Source of the DNA: Penium margaritaceum
Lineage: Eukaryota; Streptophyta; Zygnematophyceae; Desmidiales; Peniaceae
DNA: 64,000 nucleotides
Direction: 5' to 3'
NCBI GenBank assembly: GCA_023375785.1
Contig: SZWC01000099.1
Span: 320,503-384,502 of the forward strand
The notes beneath the pieces are model-generated. The model ran no database searches. It worked only from the letters and a program-made list of their open reading frames with translations, and was not told the DNA's origin. This document shows, one piece after another, positions 38,101 to 49,300 of this stretch. The position numbers and the translations under genes are program-made. Each line of letters opens with the position of its first letter. The first letter of the stretch is position 1.

Positions 38101-40378
38101 CGGCTATGAATCATAACACGAGTCAGCCACGATCAGAGTGTCAAATCACACTGCTGATATAGTGGGAATGACCTTGCAGGTACAAACAAGGTAGAATACT
38201 GGTGGCTCGGTGTGGCTATTGTGCGCAACGCCTTGACAAAGGTGGCATGTGCCACTGACCATGACCACAAATGTATCCACGTGACTTTTACTTCTATTGA
38301 TCATAACACGAGTCAGCCACGGTCGGAGTGTCCAATCACAGTGCATATGCACTAGGCATGATCTTGCAGGTTCAAACAAGGTAGAATACTGGTGGCTTGG
38401 TGTGGCTATTGTGCGCAATGCCTTGACAAAGTTGGCATGTGCCACTGACCATGACCACAAAGTTTACCAAGTACCTTAAACGGCTATGAATCATAACACG
38501 AGTCAACCACAATCAGAGTGTCCAATCACAGTGCAGATATACTGGGCATGACCGTACAGGTATAAACAAGGTAGAATACTAGTGGCTCGGTGTGGCTATT
38601 GTGCGCAGTGCCTTGACAAAGTTGGCATGTGCCACTGACCATGACCACAAATGTATGAAAGTGAATTTTACTTCTATTGATCATAACACAAGTCAGCCAC
38701 GGTCAGAGTGTCCAATCACAGTGCAGATACATTGGAAATGACCTTCCAGGTACAAAAAAGGTCGAATACTGGTGGCTTGATGTGGCTATTGTGCGCTATG
38801 CCTTGACAAAGTAGGCATGTGCCACTTACCATGAGCACAAAGTTTACCAAGTGGCTTCAACTTCTATGAATCATAACACGAGGTAACAACAGACAGAGTG
38901 CCCAATCATAGTCGAGATGTACTAGGCATGACCTTGCAGGTATAAATAGGGTAAAAACCCAGTGTCTTGGCACGGCTATTGTGCACAATGCCTTGACAAA
39001 GTTGGCATGTGCCAGTGACCATGGCCACAAAGTTTACCAAGTACCTTAAACGGCTATGAATCATAACACGAGTCAGCCACGATCAGAGTGTCAAATCACA
39101 CTGCAAATATACTGGGAATGACCTTGCAGGTACAAACAAGGTAGAATACTGGTGGCTCGGTGTGGCTATTGTGCGCAACGCCTTGACAAAAGTGGCATGT
39201 GCCACTGACCATGACCACAAATGTATCCACGTGACTTTTACTTCTATTGATCATAACACGAGTCAGCCACGGTCGGAGTGTCCAATCACAGTGCATATGC
39301 ACTAGGCATGATCTTGCAGGTTCAAACAAGGTAGAATACTGGTGGCTTGGTGTGGCTATTGTGCGCAATGCCTTGACAAAGTTGGCATGCGCCACTGACC
39401 ATGACCACAAAGTTTACCAAGTACCTTAAACGGCTATGAATCATAACACGAGTCAGCCACAATCAGAGTGTCCAATCACAGTGCAGATATACTGGGCATG
39501 ACCTTACAGGTATAAACAAGGTAGAATACTAGTGGCTCGGTGTGGCTATTGTGAGCTATGCATTGACAAAGTTGGCATGTGCCACTGACCATGACCACAA
39601 TTGTATGAAAGTGAATTTTACTTCTATTGATCATAACACAAGTCAGCCACGGTCAGAGTGTCCAATCACAGTGCAGATACATTGGAAATGACCTTCCAGG
39701 TACAAAAAAGGTCGAATACTGGTGGCTTGATGTGGCTATTGTGCGCTATGCCTTGACAAAGTAGGCACGTGCCACTTACCATGAGCACAAAGTTTACCAA
39801 GTGGCTTCAACTTCTATGAATCATAACACGAGTCAACAACAGACAGAGTGCCCAATCATAGTCGAGATGTACTAGGCATGACCTTGCAGATATAAATAGG
39901 GTAAAAACCCAGTGTCTTGGCACGGCTATTGTGCACAATGCCTTGACAAAATTGGCATGTGCCAGTGACCATGGCCACAAAGTTTACCAAGTACCTTAAA
40001 CGGCTATGAATCATAACACGAGTCTGCCACGATCAGAGTGTCAAATCACACTGCATATATACTGGGAATGACCTTGCAGGTACAAACAAGGTAGAATACT
40101 GGTGGCTCGGTGTGGCTATTGTGCGCAACGCCTTGACAAAGTTGGCATGTGCCACTGACCATGACCACAAATGTATCCACGTGACTTTTACTTCTATTGA
40201 TCATAACACGAGTCAGCCACGGTCGGAGTGTCCAATCACAGTGCATATGCACTAGGCATGATCTTGCAGGTTCAAACAAGGTAGAATACTGGTGGCTCGG
40301 TGTGGCTATTGTGCGCAATGCCTTGACGAAGTTGGCATGTGCCACTGACAATGACCACAAAGTTTACCAAGTACCTTA
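29195..40378 (+). repeat. 190-bp satellite, array block 3
   Basis: About 59 direct monomers. Two sub-blocks share private variants in the same order: 29.2-30.5 kb and 33.18-34.33 kb (for example GTGCACATATAATATTCATG, and later TATTGCGCACAATGCC with AAAATTCGCATG). The pair at 35,1xx-35,4xx is nearly identical. The last ~3.75 kb is a regular higher-order array, listed separately. The block ends at the CCTTA target site of the copia element. Confidence 0.95.
36630..40378 (+). repeat. Higher-order repeat: 950-bp unit of five monomers, about four copies
   Basis: Monomers differ from their neighbours but match the fifth monomer along. Diagnostic sites recur every 950 bp: the variant TGGGAATGACCTTGCAGGTA near 37,21x, 38,16x, 39,11x and 40,06x; the variant ACATTGG(G/A)(C/A)ATGACCTT near 36,83x, 37,78x, 38,73x and 39,68x; and the inner Y-rich cassettes. 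Unit-to-unit identity is far higher than identity between adjacent monomers, the hallmark of higher-order organisation. The fourth unit is cut by the copia insertion at 40,379. Confidence 0.93.
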
Positions 40379-41032
40379 TGATAGCTACTGAGCTAACCAC
40401 CTCCGGCAGAGAAGCCGCGAAACCAAAAAAGCTCACAAAGGTTTTAACACCTTCTTCCTTTGCAGGTATGTGTCGTGCACCCCAAACTTAATCAGGCATA
40501 CACTTCACCTTCAAGAGTACTAACGCCTTAGCATTACATCTCAAGAAGAGCTCAAGTCGTCAATACGCAAGAGAGCATCAAGCAAGGGTTGATTGATCAG
40601 CATGCAAGACAAGTCTTTTTATAGCTGTCTGTCCAGTCCTAGAACTCAAAAGCATATTCCTGGGAAGTGGCCTGAACCAGCCACGTCACCAATAGACTTG
40701 CACTGTGGGCATGACACATACGCATCCTAGTGTCATGGTGACAGACCAACCATGTAGCGTCCAAGAAGCTACGGACTTTCTTTCTTGGAAGCTTCCACAG
40801 CAAACAAGATATGCATGGGGCTAGGATCGACCTCATGACCTCTCACTTGGCCAAATCAACAAAATGGCCAAGGTAACCACTCACCCACATGGTGTACTCA
40901 CAGGTCATATCTCACAAGAGACAGAGCATAGTTGAGTCACACTACAACGGATCTAGGGGTCATACCTCCACAAGGGGCAGAGCATTCCTCATCCGTCCTA
41001 CAACACTGAACAAGGGGCAAAAACATTCAACA
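40379..41032 (-). repeat. LTR of the copia element (3' LTR with respect to its transcription)
   Basis: TGATAGCTACTGAGC to AAACATTCAACA, with TG...CA termini. On the - strand it is preceded by the purine tract GGGAGAGATT (41,033-41,042), the polypurine tract. The same LTR end plus purine tract also occurs at about 60,954-60,972, showing a related element there. Confidence 0.95.
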
Positions 41033-41067
41033 AATCTCTCCCTTGCACCTTGCGTCAGTGACCATCA

Positions 41068-44000
41068 TCATTCGTCATCACTTGCGTTGACCATTCCGAC
41101 ACCTTGCCTGCCCGCCTGGTGGAGATCCTTGTCCAGTGGCTTTGTAAGCATGTCAGCCCGGTTCAGCTTGGTGCCGACATACTCGAGCTCTACTGTCTGT
41201 TTGTAGACCAAGTCTCGAGCGTAGTGGTAGCGGATCTCGATGTGCTTTGTGTGCGTGGACAGGACGGGGTTCTTTGACATGTCAATGGCGCTCATGTTGT
41301 CAATCTTGATGACCGTCGCTGTTGCGTGTGGTGCCTTCATCTCGGATAGCAAGCTTCGAAGCCACTGCACCTCTTTACACACCTCAGCCAATACAATGTA
41401 CTCAGCTTCAGCTGTTGACAGAGAGACACACTCATGCTTGCGACTCGCCCAACTGACAGCACCTCCATTTAGCATACACACAAAGCCGGAGGTGGATTTT
41501 CTGTCGTCGATATTGCCTCCCCAGTCAGCGTTTGTGTAGCACATGAGACGGAGTGACGCGGATCCAGCAATGCCTCCAAACTGGAGTCCCACGTGTCGCG
41601 TCCCCTTAAGGTAGCACATGATGCGCTTCACAGCCTGCCAGTGTAGTGGACAAGGATTGGCCACAAACCGGCTCACCTGCCCAACAGCATGGGCTATATC
41701 TAGCCGGGTGGCGACCATGGCATACATCAGACTGCCCACTGCAGACTGATATGGGATGCCCAGCATGTCAGTTTTCTCCGCTTTGTTGGATGGGGACATG
41801 GAGGTGAAGAGCTTGCACTCTGAGCTCATGGGTGTACTGGCAGGCTTGCAATCTGCCATGTCGTATCGTTTGAGGATGGAGTCGATGTACTTTGTCTGGT
41901 TCAGGCTGATGGTACCTTCGGCTCTGTCACGCTTGATGGCAATGCCAAGGTAGAAGTTAAGGGGACCCATGTCCTTCATCTTGAACCTGCTACTCAGCTG
42001 CCCCTTGAGATCGTCCAGCAGCTGCGTTGAAGAAGAGCACAGAATCAGGTCATCAACGTACAAGGCGACCAACATAGTCCCTTTGTCGCTCTCATACACG
42101 TACATGCTAGGGTCGTTGTCGCAGTGCATGAAGGACTCCTTGGCCATGAATGTATCCATCTCTTGGTACCAAAGTCTTGGCGCTTGTTTTAGCCCATAGA
42201 GCGCCTTCACCAGCCTGCACACGTTGCCCTCGGGTGCATCAACCCCCTCTGGAACCTCCATCAGCACCTCCTTGTCAAGTTTGCCGTAAAAGAAGGCTGT
42301 CTTGACATCCATCTGGTGGACCTCCATGTTCTTGGCAGCAGCAATGGCGAGCATCGACCGGATGGAGGCAAACGTCACAACGGGAGCAAAGGTCTCATCG
42401 TACTCTGCGCCAGGCCGTTGAGAGAACCCCTTTGCTACCACCCGTGCCTTGTACTTGTCTATCTTACCATCCTGTTTCCTTTTTACTTTCAGCACCCACT
42501 TGGAACCCACAACATGAGCGCCGGCAGGTCTGTCCACCAGTACCCATGTCCCATTCTCCTCGATGGAGCTGAGTTCACTGCGAATTGCTTCATCCCACTC
42601 AGCTTTGTCAGGCCGCGCGAGTGCCTCTACGACAGACGTTGGCTCCTCTTGAACCATGAATGAATAGTTGAAGCTTGTCCCTTCACCCCTATCTGCATCG
42701 TAATGCTGCTGAGGAACTTTCAGACGTGAACTGCTCATTGGACCTGCTTGCTGTTGCTGTTGATGTAGAGGCTGGAGGTTTGTTTTGTCGTCGATGGGGG
42801 GAGAGGTATCCTCCTCATGGTCTGGAGGATCAGATATGTCGGACTCGGAGGCTGATTCCTCTGAGTCATCTTCATCAGCTTCTCTCCCTGTTGTAGTACC
42901 CAGCCCATGCCATTGTGCTGGTGCTTCGTCTCCATCCTCAAGAAGAGTGAGCCACTCTCCCTGTTTTGGAGTGTTCTCAAGTTCAAGAAGCTCTCTCTTA
43001 CTCACTGAACGTTCGTGGAAATCCACGTATTTGCTGCGGATGACCTTCTTAGCTCCTAGGTCCCACATTCTATAAGCTCTGTGGGCGGTGTCATAGCCGA
43101 TGAAAGCACACTTTCGTGCTCTTGCATCGAGCTTTCCATGACCCTCACCCGCCTGGACCTTGGCAAAGCCGGTGCAACCAAACACCTTGAGATGGGAGGC
43201 GTCCGGCTTCTTGCCCGACCATGCTTCTTGAGGTGTTTTCAGCTGCTGTGTCTGCTTCTTCTTGCCTCTCCTTCGCAGAGCTGCTGCAGGTGTGAGGTTC
43301 ACAAGATACGTAGCCATGCGTGCTGCTTCAGCCCAGAACCTAGGAGGCAGCTTGGCGTCAAAGAGCATGCACCTTGTTATGCCAAGGAGGGTCTGATTCA
43401 TCCTCTCTGCTACGCCGTTGATTTGAGGTGAGTAGGGAGTAGTTTTCTGGTGTTCAATGCCCTGTGCCTTGAGCCACTCCCTGCAGGCTTTGTACTCCCC
43501 CCCATTGTACGTCCTGAATGCCTTCACCTTCCTTCCACTCTATCGCTCGACCATAGCGACAAAGGCTTGCAGGTTCTCCTTCACCTCACTTTTCTTTTTG
43601 AGAAAGTATATCCAGACCTTGCGGCTGTTGTCATCGATGCATGTGAGGAAACATCTGCTGCCTCCATTGGACAGTATGCGAAAGGGACCACACACGTCAG
43701 AGTGGATGAGGTCAAGGGGTGCGAGAGCACACGTACCATTACGCTTGAAAGGTTTATTCTTGGCCTTGCCTTGAAGGCATGGCTCACACAAGATCCCAGC
43801 TCCCTCCGCCTCATCACCTAGCTCCATCCCACGCACTAGCTCTTGCTTATCCATGAGTACCAATGTGCGATGAGCCACGTGCCCAAAGCGCCTATGCCAC
43901 AGGTTCTCCGACAATGCGCACTGGCTAGAATGAACAGCCTCGGTGGCTGCATTTGCGTCTGGTTTTGATGCCGAATCTTCCGGTGCCACTGCTTCCGCTA

Positions 44001-44514
44001 CTCCAACATGTCCTTCGTCATCAGAGTCTGCATCGTTGCTCTCCTCATCGTCACTCCCGGCCAAAGATTCAGCCATTGATGTTGTCTTGGTTTGCAAGAA
44101 GTAGAGTCCATCAACGCGAGGGACCTGTGCAACAACCTTCTTGGCAGGGTAGGAAATGCTGATGTCCTTGGTAGGGACTATCACTGCTTCCTTCTCTGTA
44201 AATACAACTGTCATGCCATGGTCAGTTATCTTAGAGACAGAGAGCAGGTTGGCTGTGAAGGAGGGCAAGTAGACTACCCCCTCTAGCTTGAGGTCGGAGT
44301 CCGCACCGTTGACACCCACTGTGACCAGCTTATCACCAATCCCCTCAGCTGCCTCAACCTTGCCGTTGGCGACTCTGAAGTTTTTGTTGCATGGAGCAAG
44401 AGAGATGAAGTCTCTCTTCCCATAGGTGGTGTGCTCGTTTGTACCCGAGTCAAGGCCGTAAGCTCCTGGCCTGAGTATCGCCCTCCCTTTGTTGGAGGCA
44501 CACTCGGCCATCAA
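41068..44514 (-). pseudogene. pol region of the copia element: protease, integrase, RT, RNase H
   Basis: Reading the - strand: an aspartic protease signature LDSGTNEHTT near 44,440; a GAG-pre-integrase zinc region with WHRRFGH (near 43,890) and CEPCLQGK; the integrase core (DLIHSDVCGPF and TCIDDNSRK, then NGVAERMNQTLL) over about 43,250-43,760; the linker; reverse transcriptase over about 41,900-42,650 with KARVVAKGFSQ, VHQMDVKTAFFYG, ALYGLKQAPRLWY and the catalytic YVDD at 42,049-42,060; and RNase H over about 41,110-41,720 with CYTNADWGG, STSGFV and STAEAEYI. The order integrase before RT defines Ty1/copia. Translation would give a Gag-Pol polyprotein. The region is broken in this copy. Confidence 0.93.
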
Positions 44515-44598
44515 GCTTGTGGGATCCTTCCCACCATGTCCCCCTCGCCATTCATCCTCGTCTCCTCCCTCCTTCTTGGGTGCCCGGCACTCCCAAGC

Positions 44599-45333
44599 CT
44601 AGTGTCCAGCCTTTCCACAGTTATGGCAGTTTCCTTGACGCTTTGGACCCCTTCCACCAGTGCCATTGTTTCCCTTGTATCCAGAGGAGGAGGTATTACG
44701 AAAGGCACCGCTGCTTCGTGAGGCAAAGACAGCCATGTTTGCTTCACTACTGCTGCGACGCATGGCTTCATTCCGTACATACTCCGAGACGGTGGTGTAG
44801 GATACTTGCTCTTCCGTCCACCCTCCAATCACTGTGATCATGGGACCCCAGCTCTCCGGCAGCGTCATCAGAAAAATCATGGCCTGCATATCCGATTTCA
44901 GGTCCCACCCCATGCCGTTGGCTTGTTGCAAGAGAGTCTCAAACTTCTGCATAAAGGCGGAGACATCCTCCCCTTCACCAAGCCTCATACTAATGAGGTT
45001 TTGTAGAATGAAGAGACGGTTGGCAAGTGAGGAGGACTGAAACACCTTGCCAAGTTTGGCGTATGCCGTGGCTGCCACTGTACAACCGCTGATGTGTGAG
45101 AGGACTGAGGGTTGTATGGAGGACACGAGAACGGCAAGAGCCTTCTTGTTGAGCTTGACCCATGCCACAAGGTCAGCACCCTCCTCCTTTGGTGCTTGGA
45201 TACTTCCGTAAAAATATCCTAGCAAGTCTCTATCATCCATGATGATCTCAAACTGCCACTTCCAAAGAGCAAACCCCTCTCCATCAAACTTGAGGATGGG
45301 AAAATGATTCCCAGGTTCCCCTGTCCCTGCCAT
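44599..45333 (-). pseudogene. gag region of the copia element
   Basis: It begins MAGTGEPGNHFPILKFDGEG, has the copia-type Gag core (ALWKWQFEIIMDDRDLLGY, LANRLFILQNLISMRL) and ends in a CCHC zinc knuckle (CHNCGKAGH) near 44,602-44,630, after a Gly/Asn/Arg-rich stretch. The family's Gag forms the particle and binds RNA through the knuckle (established knowledge). The ATG at 45,333 lies about 330 bp inside the upstream LTR, a normal leader length. Confidence 0.9.
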
Positions 45334-45645
45334 CCCTACACCTACAACTGCGACAGCTGCTGCACCTGTTGTTGATGCCGATGCACCTGTGTTTGAGGCC
45401 GTTGTAGGCTTTTGGTGAGAAGAGGCAACTGCTGGCCCTGTTCACGTTGGCCGATGCAAGCAGATGTAGGCTGATGTAGGCTGATGTAGGCTAATGTCAG
45501 CTCCCAAGGCAGAAAGGTGCAGATGTGTTGCATTCCCCTCCGGCTGATGATTGACCTGCAAATAGAGAGGATGGGTGAGAGCGAAGGCGCTCTCACTGCT
45601 TGTGACTTTGGCGGTTGCGTGCGTGAAACTTCTCTAACCAGAGGA

Positions 45646-45660
45646 GTGGGCCCATAACCC
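45646..45660 (-). other. Primer binding site matching the anticodon arm of initiator tRNA-Met
   Basis: The + strand reads GTGGGCCCATAACCC two bases inside the 5' LTR. From memory this equals the anticodon stem-loop of eukaryotic initiator tRNA-Met (CAT anticodon in the middle, GGG/CCC stem). On the element's sense strand it is therefore complementary to the inside of that tRNA, not to its 3' end. Drosophila copia and some related elements prime from a half-molecule of this tRNA cut in the anticodon region, so the same mechanism is inferred. Confidence 0.82.
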
Positions 45661-45662
45661 TT

Positions 45663-46316
45663 TGATAGCTACTGAGCTAACCACCTCCGGCAGAGAAGCC
45701 GCGAAACCAAAAAAGCTCACAAAGGTTTTTACACCTTCTTTCTTTGCAGGTATGTATCGTGCACCCCAAACTTAATCAGGCATACACTTCACCTTCAAGA
45801 GTACTAACGCCTTAGCATTACATCTCAAGAAGAGCTCAAGTCGTCAATACGCAAGAGAGCATCAAGCAAGGGTTTATTGATCAGCTTGCAAGACAAGTCC
45901 TTTTATAGCTGTCTGTCCAGTCCTAGAACTCAAAAGCACATTCCTGGGAAGTGGCCTGAACCAACCACATCACCAATAGACTTGCACTGTGGGCTTGACA
46001 CATAAGCGTCCTAGTGTCATGGTAACAGACCAACCATGTAGCGTCCAAGAAGCTACGGACTTTCTTTCTTGGAAGCTTCCACAGCAAACAAGATATGCAT
46101 GGGGCCAGGATCGACCTCATGACCTCTCACTTGGCCAAATCAACAAAATGGCCAAGGTAACCACTCACCCACATGGTGTACTCACAGGTCATATCTCACA
46201 AGAGACAGAGCATAGTTGAGTCATACTACAACGGATCTAGGGGTCATACCTCCACAAGGGGCAGAGCATTCCTGATCCGTCATACAACACTGAACAAGGG
46301 GCAAAAACATTCAACA
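45663..46316 (-). repeat. LTR of the copia element (5' LTR with respect to its transcription)
   Basis: 654 bp, TGATAGCTACTGAGC to AAACATTCAACA, about 97.4% identical to the other LTR. Satellite resumes directly after it with CCTTAAACAGCTATGAATC, a type-C cassette. Confidence 0.95.
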
Positions 46317-49300
46317 CCTTAAACAGCTATGAATCATAACACGAGTCAGCCACGGTGAGAGTGTCCAACCACAGTGCAGATATACTGGGCATGACTTAGC
46401 AAGTATAAACAAGGTAGAATACTGGTGGCTCGGTGTGGCTATTGTGTGCAATTCCTTGACAAACTTGGCATGTGCCACTGACCATGACCACGAAGTTTAC
46501 CAAGTACCTTAAACAGCTATGAATCATAACACGAGTCAGCCACAGTCAGCGTGTCCAATTACAGTGCAGAAAAACTGGGCATAACCTTACAGGTATAAAC
46601 AACGTAGAATACTGGTGGCTCGGTGTGGCTATTGTGCGCAATGCCTTGACAAAGTTGGCATGTGCCACTGACCACGACCACAAATGTAACCAATTGACTT
46701 TTACTTCTATTCATCATAACACAAGTCAGCCACGGTCAGAGTGTCCAATCACAGTGCATATATAGTAGGCATGACCTTGCAGGTACAATCAAGGTAGAAT
46801 ACTGGTGGCTTGGTGTGGCTCTTGTGTGCAATGCCTTGAAAAAGTTGGCATGTGCCACTGACCATGACCACAAATGTATCCAAGTGACTATTACTTCTAT
46901 TGATCATAACACGAGTCAGCCACGTCGGAGTGTCCAATCACAATGCAGATGCACTAGGCATGATCTTGCAGGTTCAAACAAGGTAGAATACTGGCGGCTC
47001 GGTGTGGCTATTGTGCGCAATGCCTTGACCAAGTTGGCATGTGCCACTGACCATGACCACAAAGTTTGCCAAGTACCTTAAACGGCTATGAATCATAACA
47101 CGAGTCAGCCATGGTCAGAGTGTCCAACCAGAGTGCAGATATACTGGGCACGACTTTGCAGGTATAAACAAAGTAGAATACTGGTGGCTCGGTGTGGCTA
47201 TTGTGCGCAATTCCTTGACAAAGTCGGCATGTGTAACTGACCATGACCACAATGTTTACCAAGTACCTTAAACGGCTATGAATCATAACACGAGTCAGCC
47301 ACCATCAGAGTTTCCAATCACAGTGCAGATATACTGGGCATGACCTTACAAGTAAAAACAAGGTAGAATATTGGTGGCTCGGTGTGGCTATTATGCGCAA
47401 TACCTTGACAAAGTTGGCATGTGCCACTGACCATGACCACAAATGTATCAAAGTGAATTTTACTTCTATTGGTCATAACACAAGTCAGCCGCGGTCAGAG
47501 TGTCCAATCATAGTGCAAAAATATTGGGCATGACCTTGCACGTACAAACAAGGTAGAATACTGGTGGCTTGATGTGGCTATTGTGCGCTATGCTTTGACA
47601 AAGTTGGCATGTGCCACTGACCATGACCACAAAGTTTACCAAGTGGCTTCAACTTCTATTAATCGTAACACGAGTCAGCCACAGTCAGAGTGCCCAATCA
47701 CAGTGGAGATGTACTAGGCATGACCTTGCAGGTATAAACAGGGTAAAAAACTTGTGGCTTGACACGGCTATTGTGCGCAATGCCTTGACAAAGTTGGCAT
47801 GTGTCACTGACCATGGCCACAAAGTTTACCAAGTACCTCAAACGGCTACGAATAACAACACGAGTCAGCCACGATCCGAGTGTCAAATCACAGTGCAGAT
47901 ATACTGGGAATGACCTTGCAGGTACAAACAAGGTAGAATACTGGTGGCTCGGTGTGGCTATTCTACGCAATTCCTTGCCAAAGTTGGCATGTGCCACTGA
48001 CCATGACCATAAATGTATCCAAGTGACTTTTACTTCTATTGATCATAACACGAGTCAACCACGGTCGGAGTGTCCAATCACAGTGCAGATGCACTGGGCA
48101 TTGTCTTGCAGGTTCAAACAAAGTAGAATACTGGCGCCTCGGTGTGGCTAATGTGCGCAATGCCTTGACAAAGTTGGCATGTGCCACTGACCATGACCAC
48201 ATAGTTTACCAAGTACCTTAAACGGCTATGAATCATAACACGAGTCAGCCACGGTCAGAGTGTCCAATCACAGTGCAGAAAAACTAGGCATAACCTTACA
48301 GGTATAAACAAGGTAGAATACTGGTGGCTCGGTGTGGCTATTATGCGCAATGCATTGACAAAGTTGGCATGTGCCAATGACCATGACCACAAATGTAACC
48401 AAGTGACTTTTACTTCTATTCATCATAACACAAGTCATCCACGGTCAGAGTGTCCAATCACAGTGCAGATATATTAGGCATGACCTTACAGGTACAATCA
48501 AGGTAGAATACTGGTGGCTTGGTGTGGCTATTGTGCGCAATGCCTTGACAAAGTTGGCATGTGCCACTGACCATGACCACAAATGTATCCAAGTGACTAT
48601 TACTTCTATTGATCATAACACGAGTCAACCACGTCGGAGTGTCCAATGACAATGCAGATGCACTAGGCATGATCTTGCAGGTTCAAACAAGGTAGAATAC
48701 TGGCGGCTCGGTGTGGCTATTGTGCGCAATGCCTTGACCAAGTTGGCATGTGCCACTGACCATGACCACAAATGTATCCAAGTGCCTAATACTTCTATTG
48801 ATCATAACACGAGTCAACCACGTCGGAGTGTCCAATGACAATGCAGATGCACTAGGCATGATCTTGCAGGTTCAAACAAGGTAGAATACTGGCGGCTCGG
48901 TGTGGCTATTGTGCGCAATGCCTTGACCAAGTTGGCATGTGCCACTGACCATGACCACAAAGTTTACCAAGTACCTTAAACGGTTATGAATCATAACACG
49001 AGTCAGCCATGGTCAGAGTGTCCAACCACAGTGCAGATATACTGGGCACGACTTTGCAGGTATAAACAAGGTAGAATACTGGTGGCTCGGTGTGGCTATT
49101 GTGCGCAATTCCTTGACAAAGTCGGCATGTGTAACTGACCATGACCACAATGTTTACCAAGTTCCTTAAACGGCTATGAATCATAACACGAGTCAGCCAC
49201 GATCAGAGTTTCCAATCAGAGTGCAGATATACTGGGCATGACCTTACAGGTATAAACAAGGTAGAATATTGGTGGCTCGGTGTGGCAATTGTGCGCAATA

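Larger units (their letters stand above)
40379..46316 (-). mobile_element. Full-length Ty1/copia LTR retrotransposon
   Basis: A 5,938-bp element on the - strand flanked by the 5-bp target duplication CCTTA (40,374-40,378 and 46,317-46,321). It has two LTRs of 654 bp, an internal primer site, a polypurine tract and the copia gene order Gag - protease - integrase - RT - RNase H. By hand alignment the LTRs differ at about 17 of 654 positions (2.6%) with no length change, so the insertion is comparatively recent; absolute age depends on an unknown lineage mutation rate, perhaps one to a few million years. The coding region is nearly complete but broken, by about two or three interruptions. It is a fossil as far as this copy is concerned. 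Confidence 0.95.

Noticed and set aside
40639-40836. 65-codon - strand frame found in both LTRs of the copia element
   Set aside because: It lies wholly within the LTR and is present in both copies only because the LTRs are duplicates.
41240-45040. + strand frames up to 123 codons across the copia element
   Set aside because: They are antisense to clear Gag and Pol domains on the - strand; no independent motif is present.
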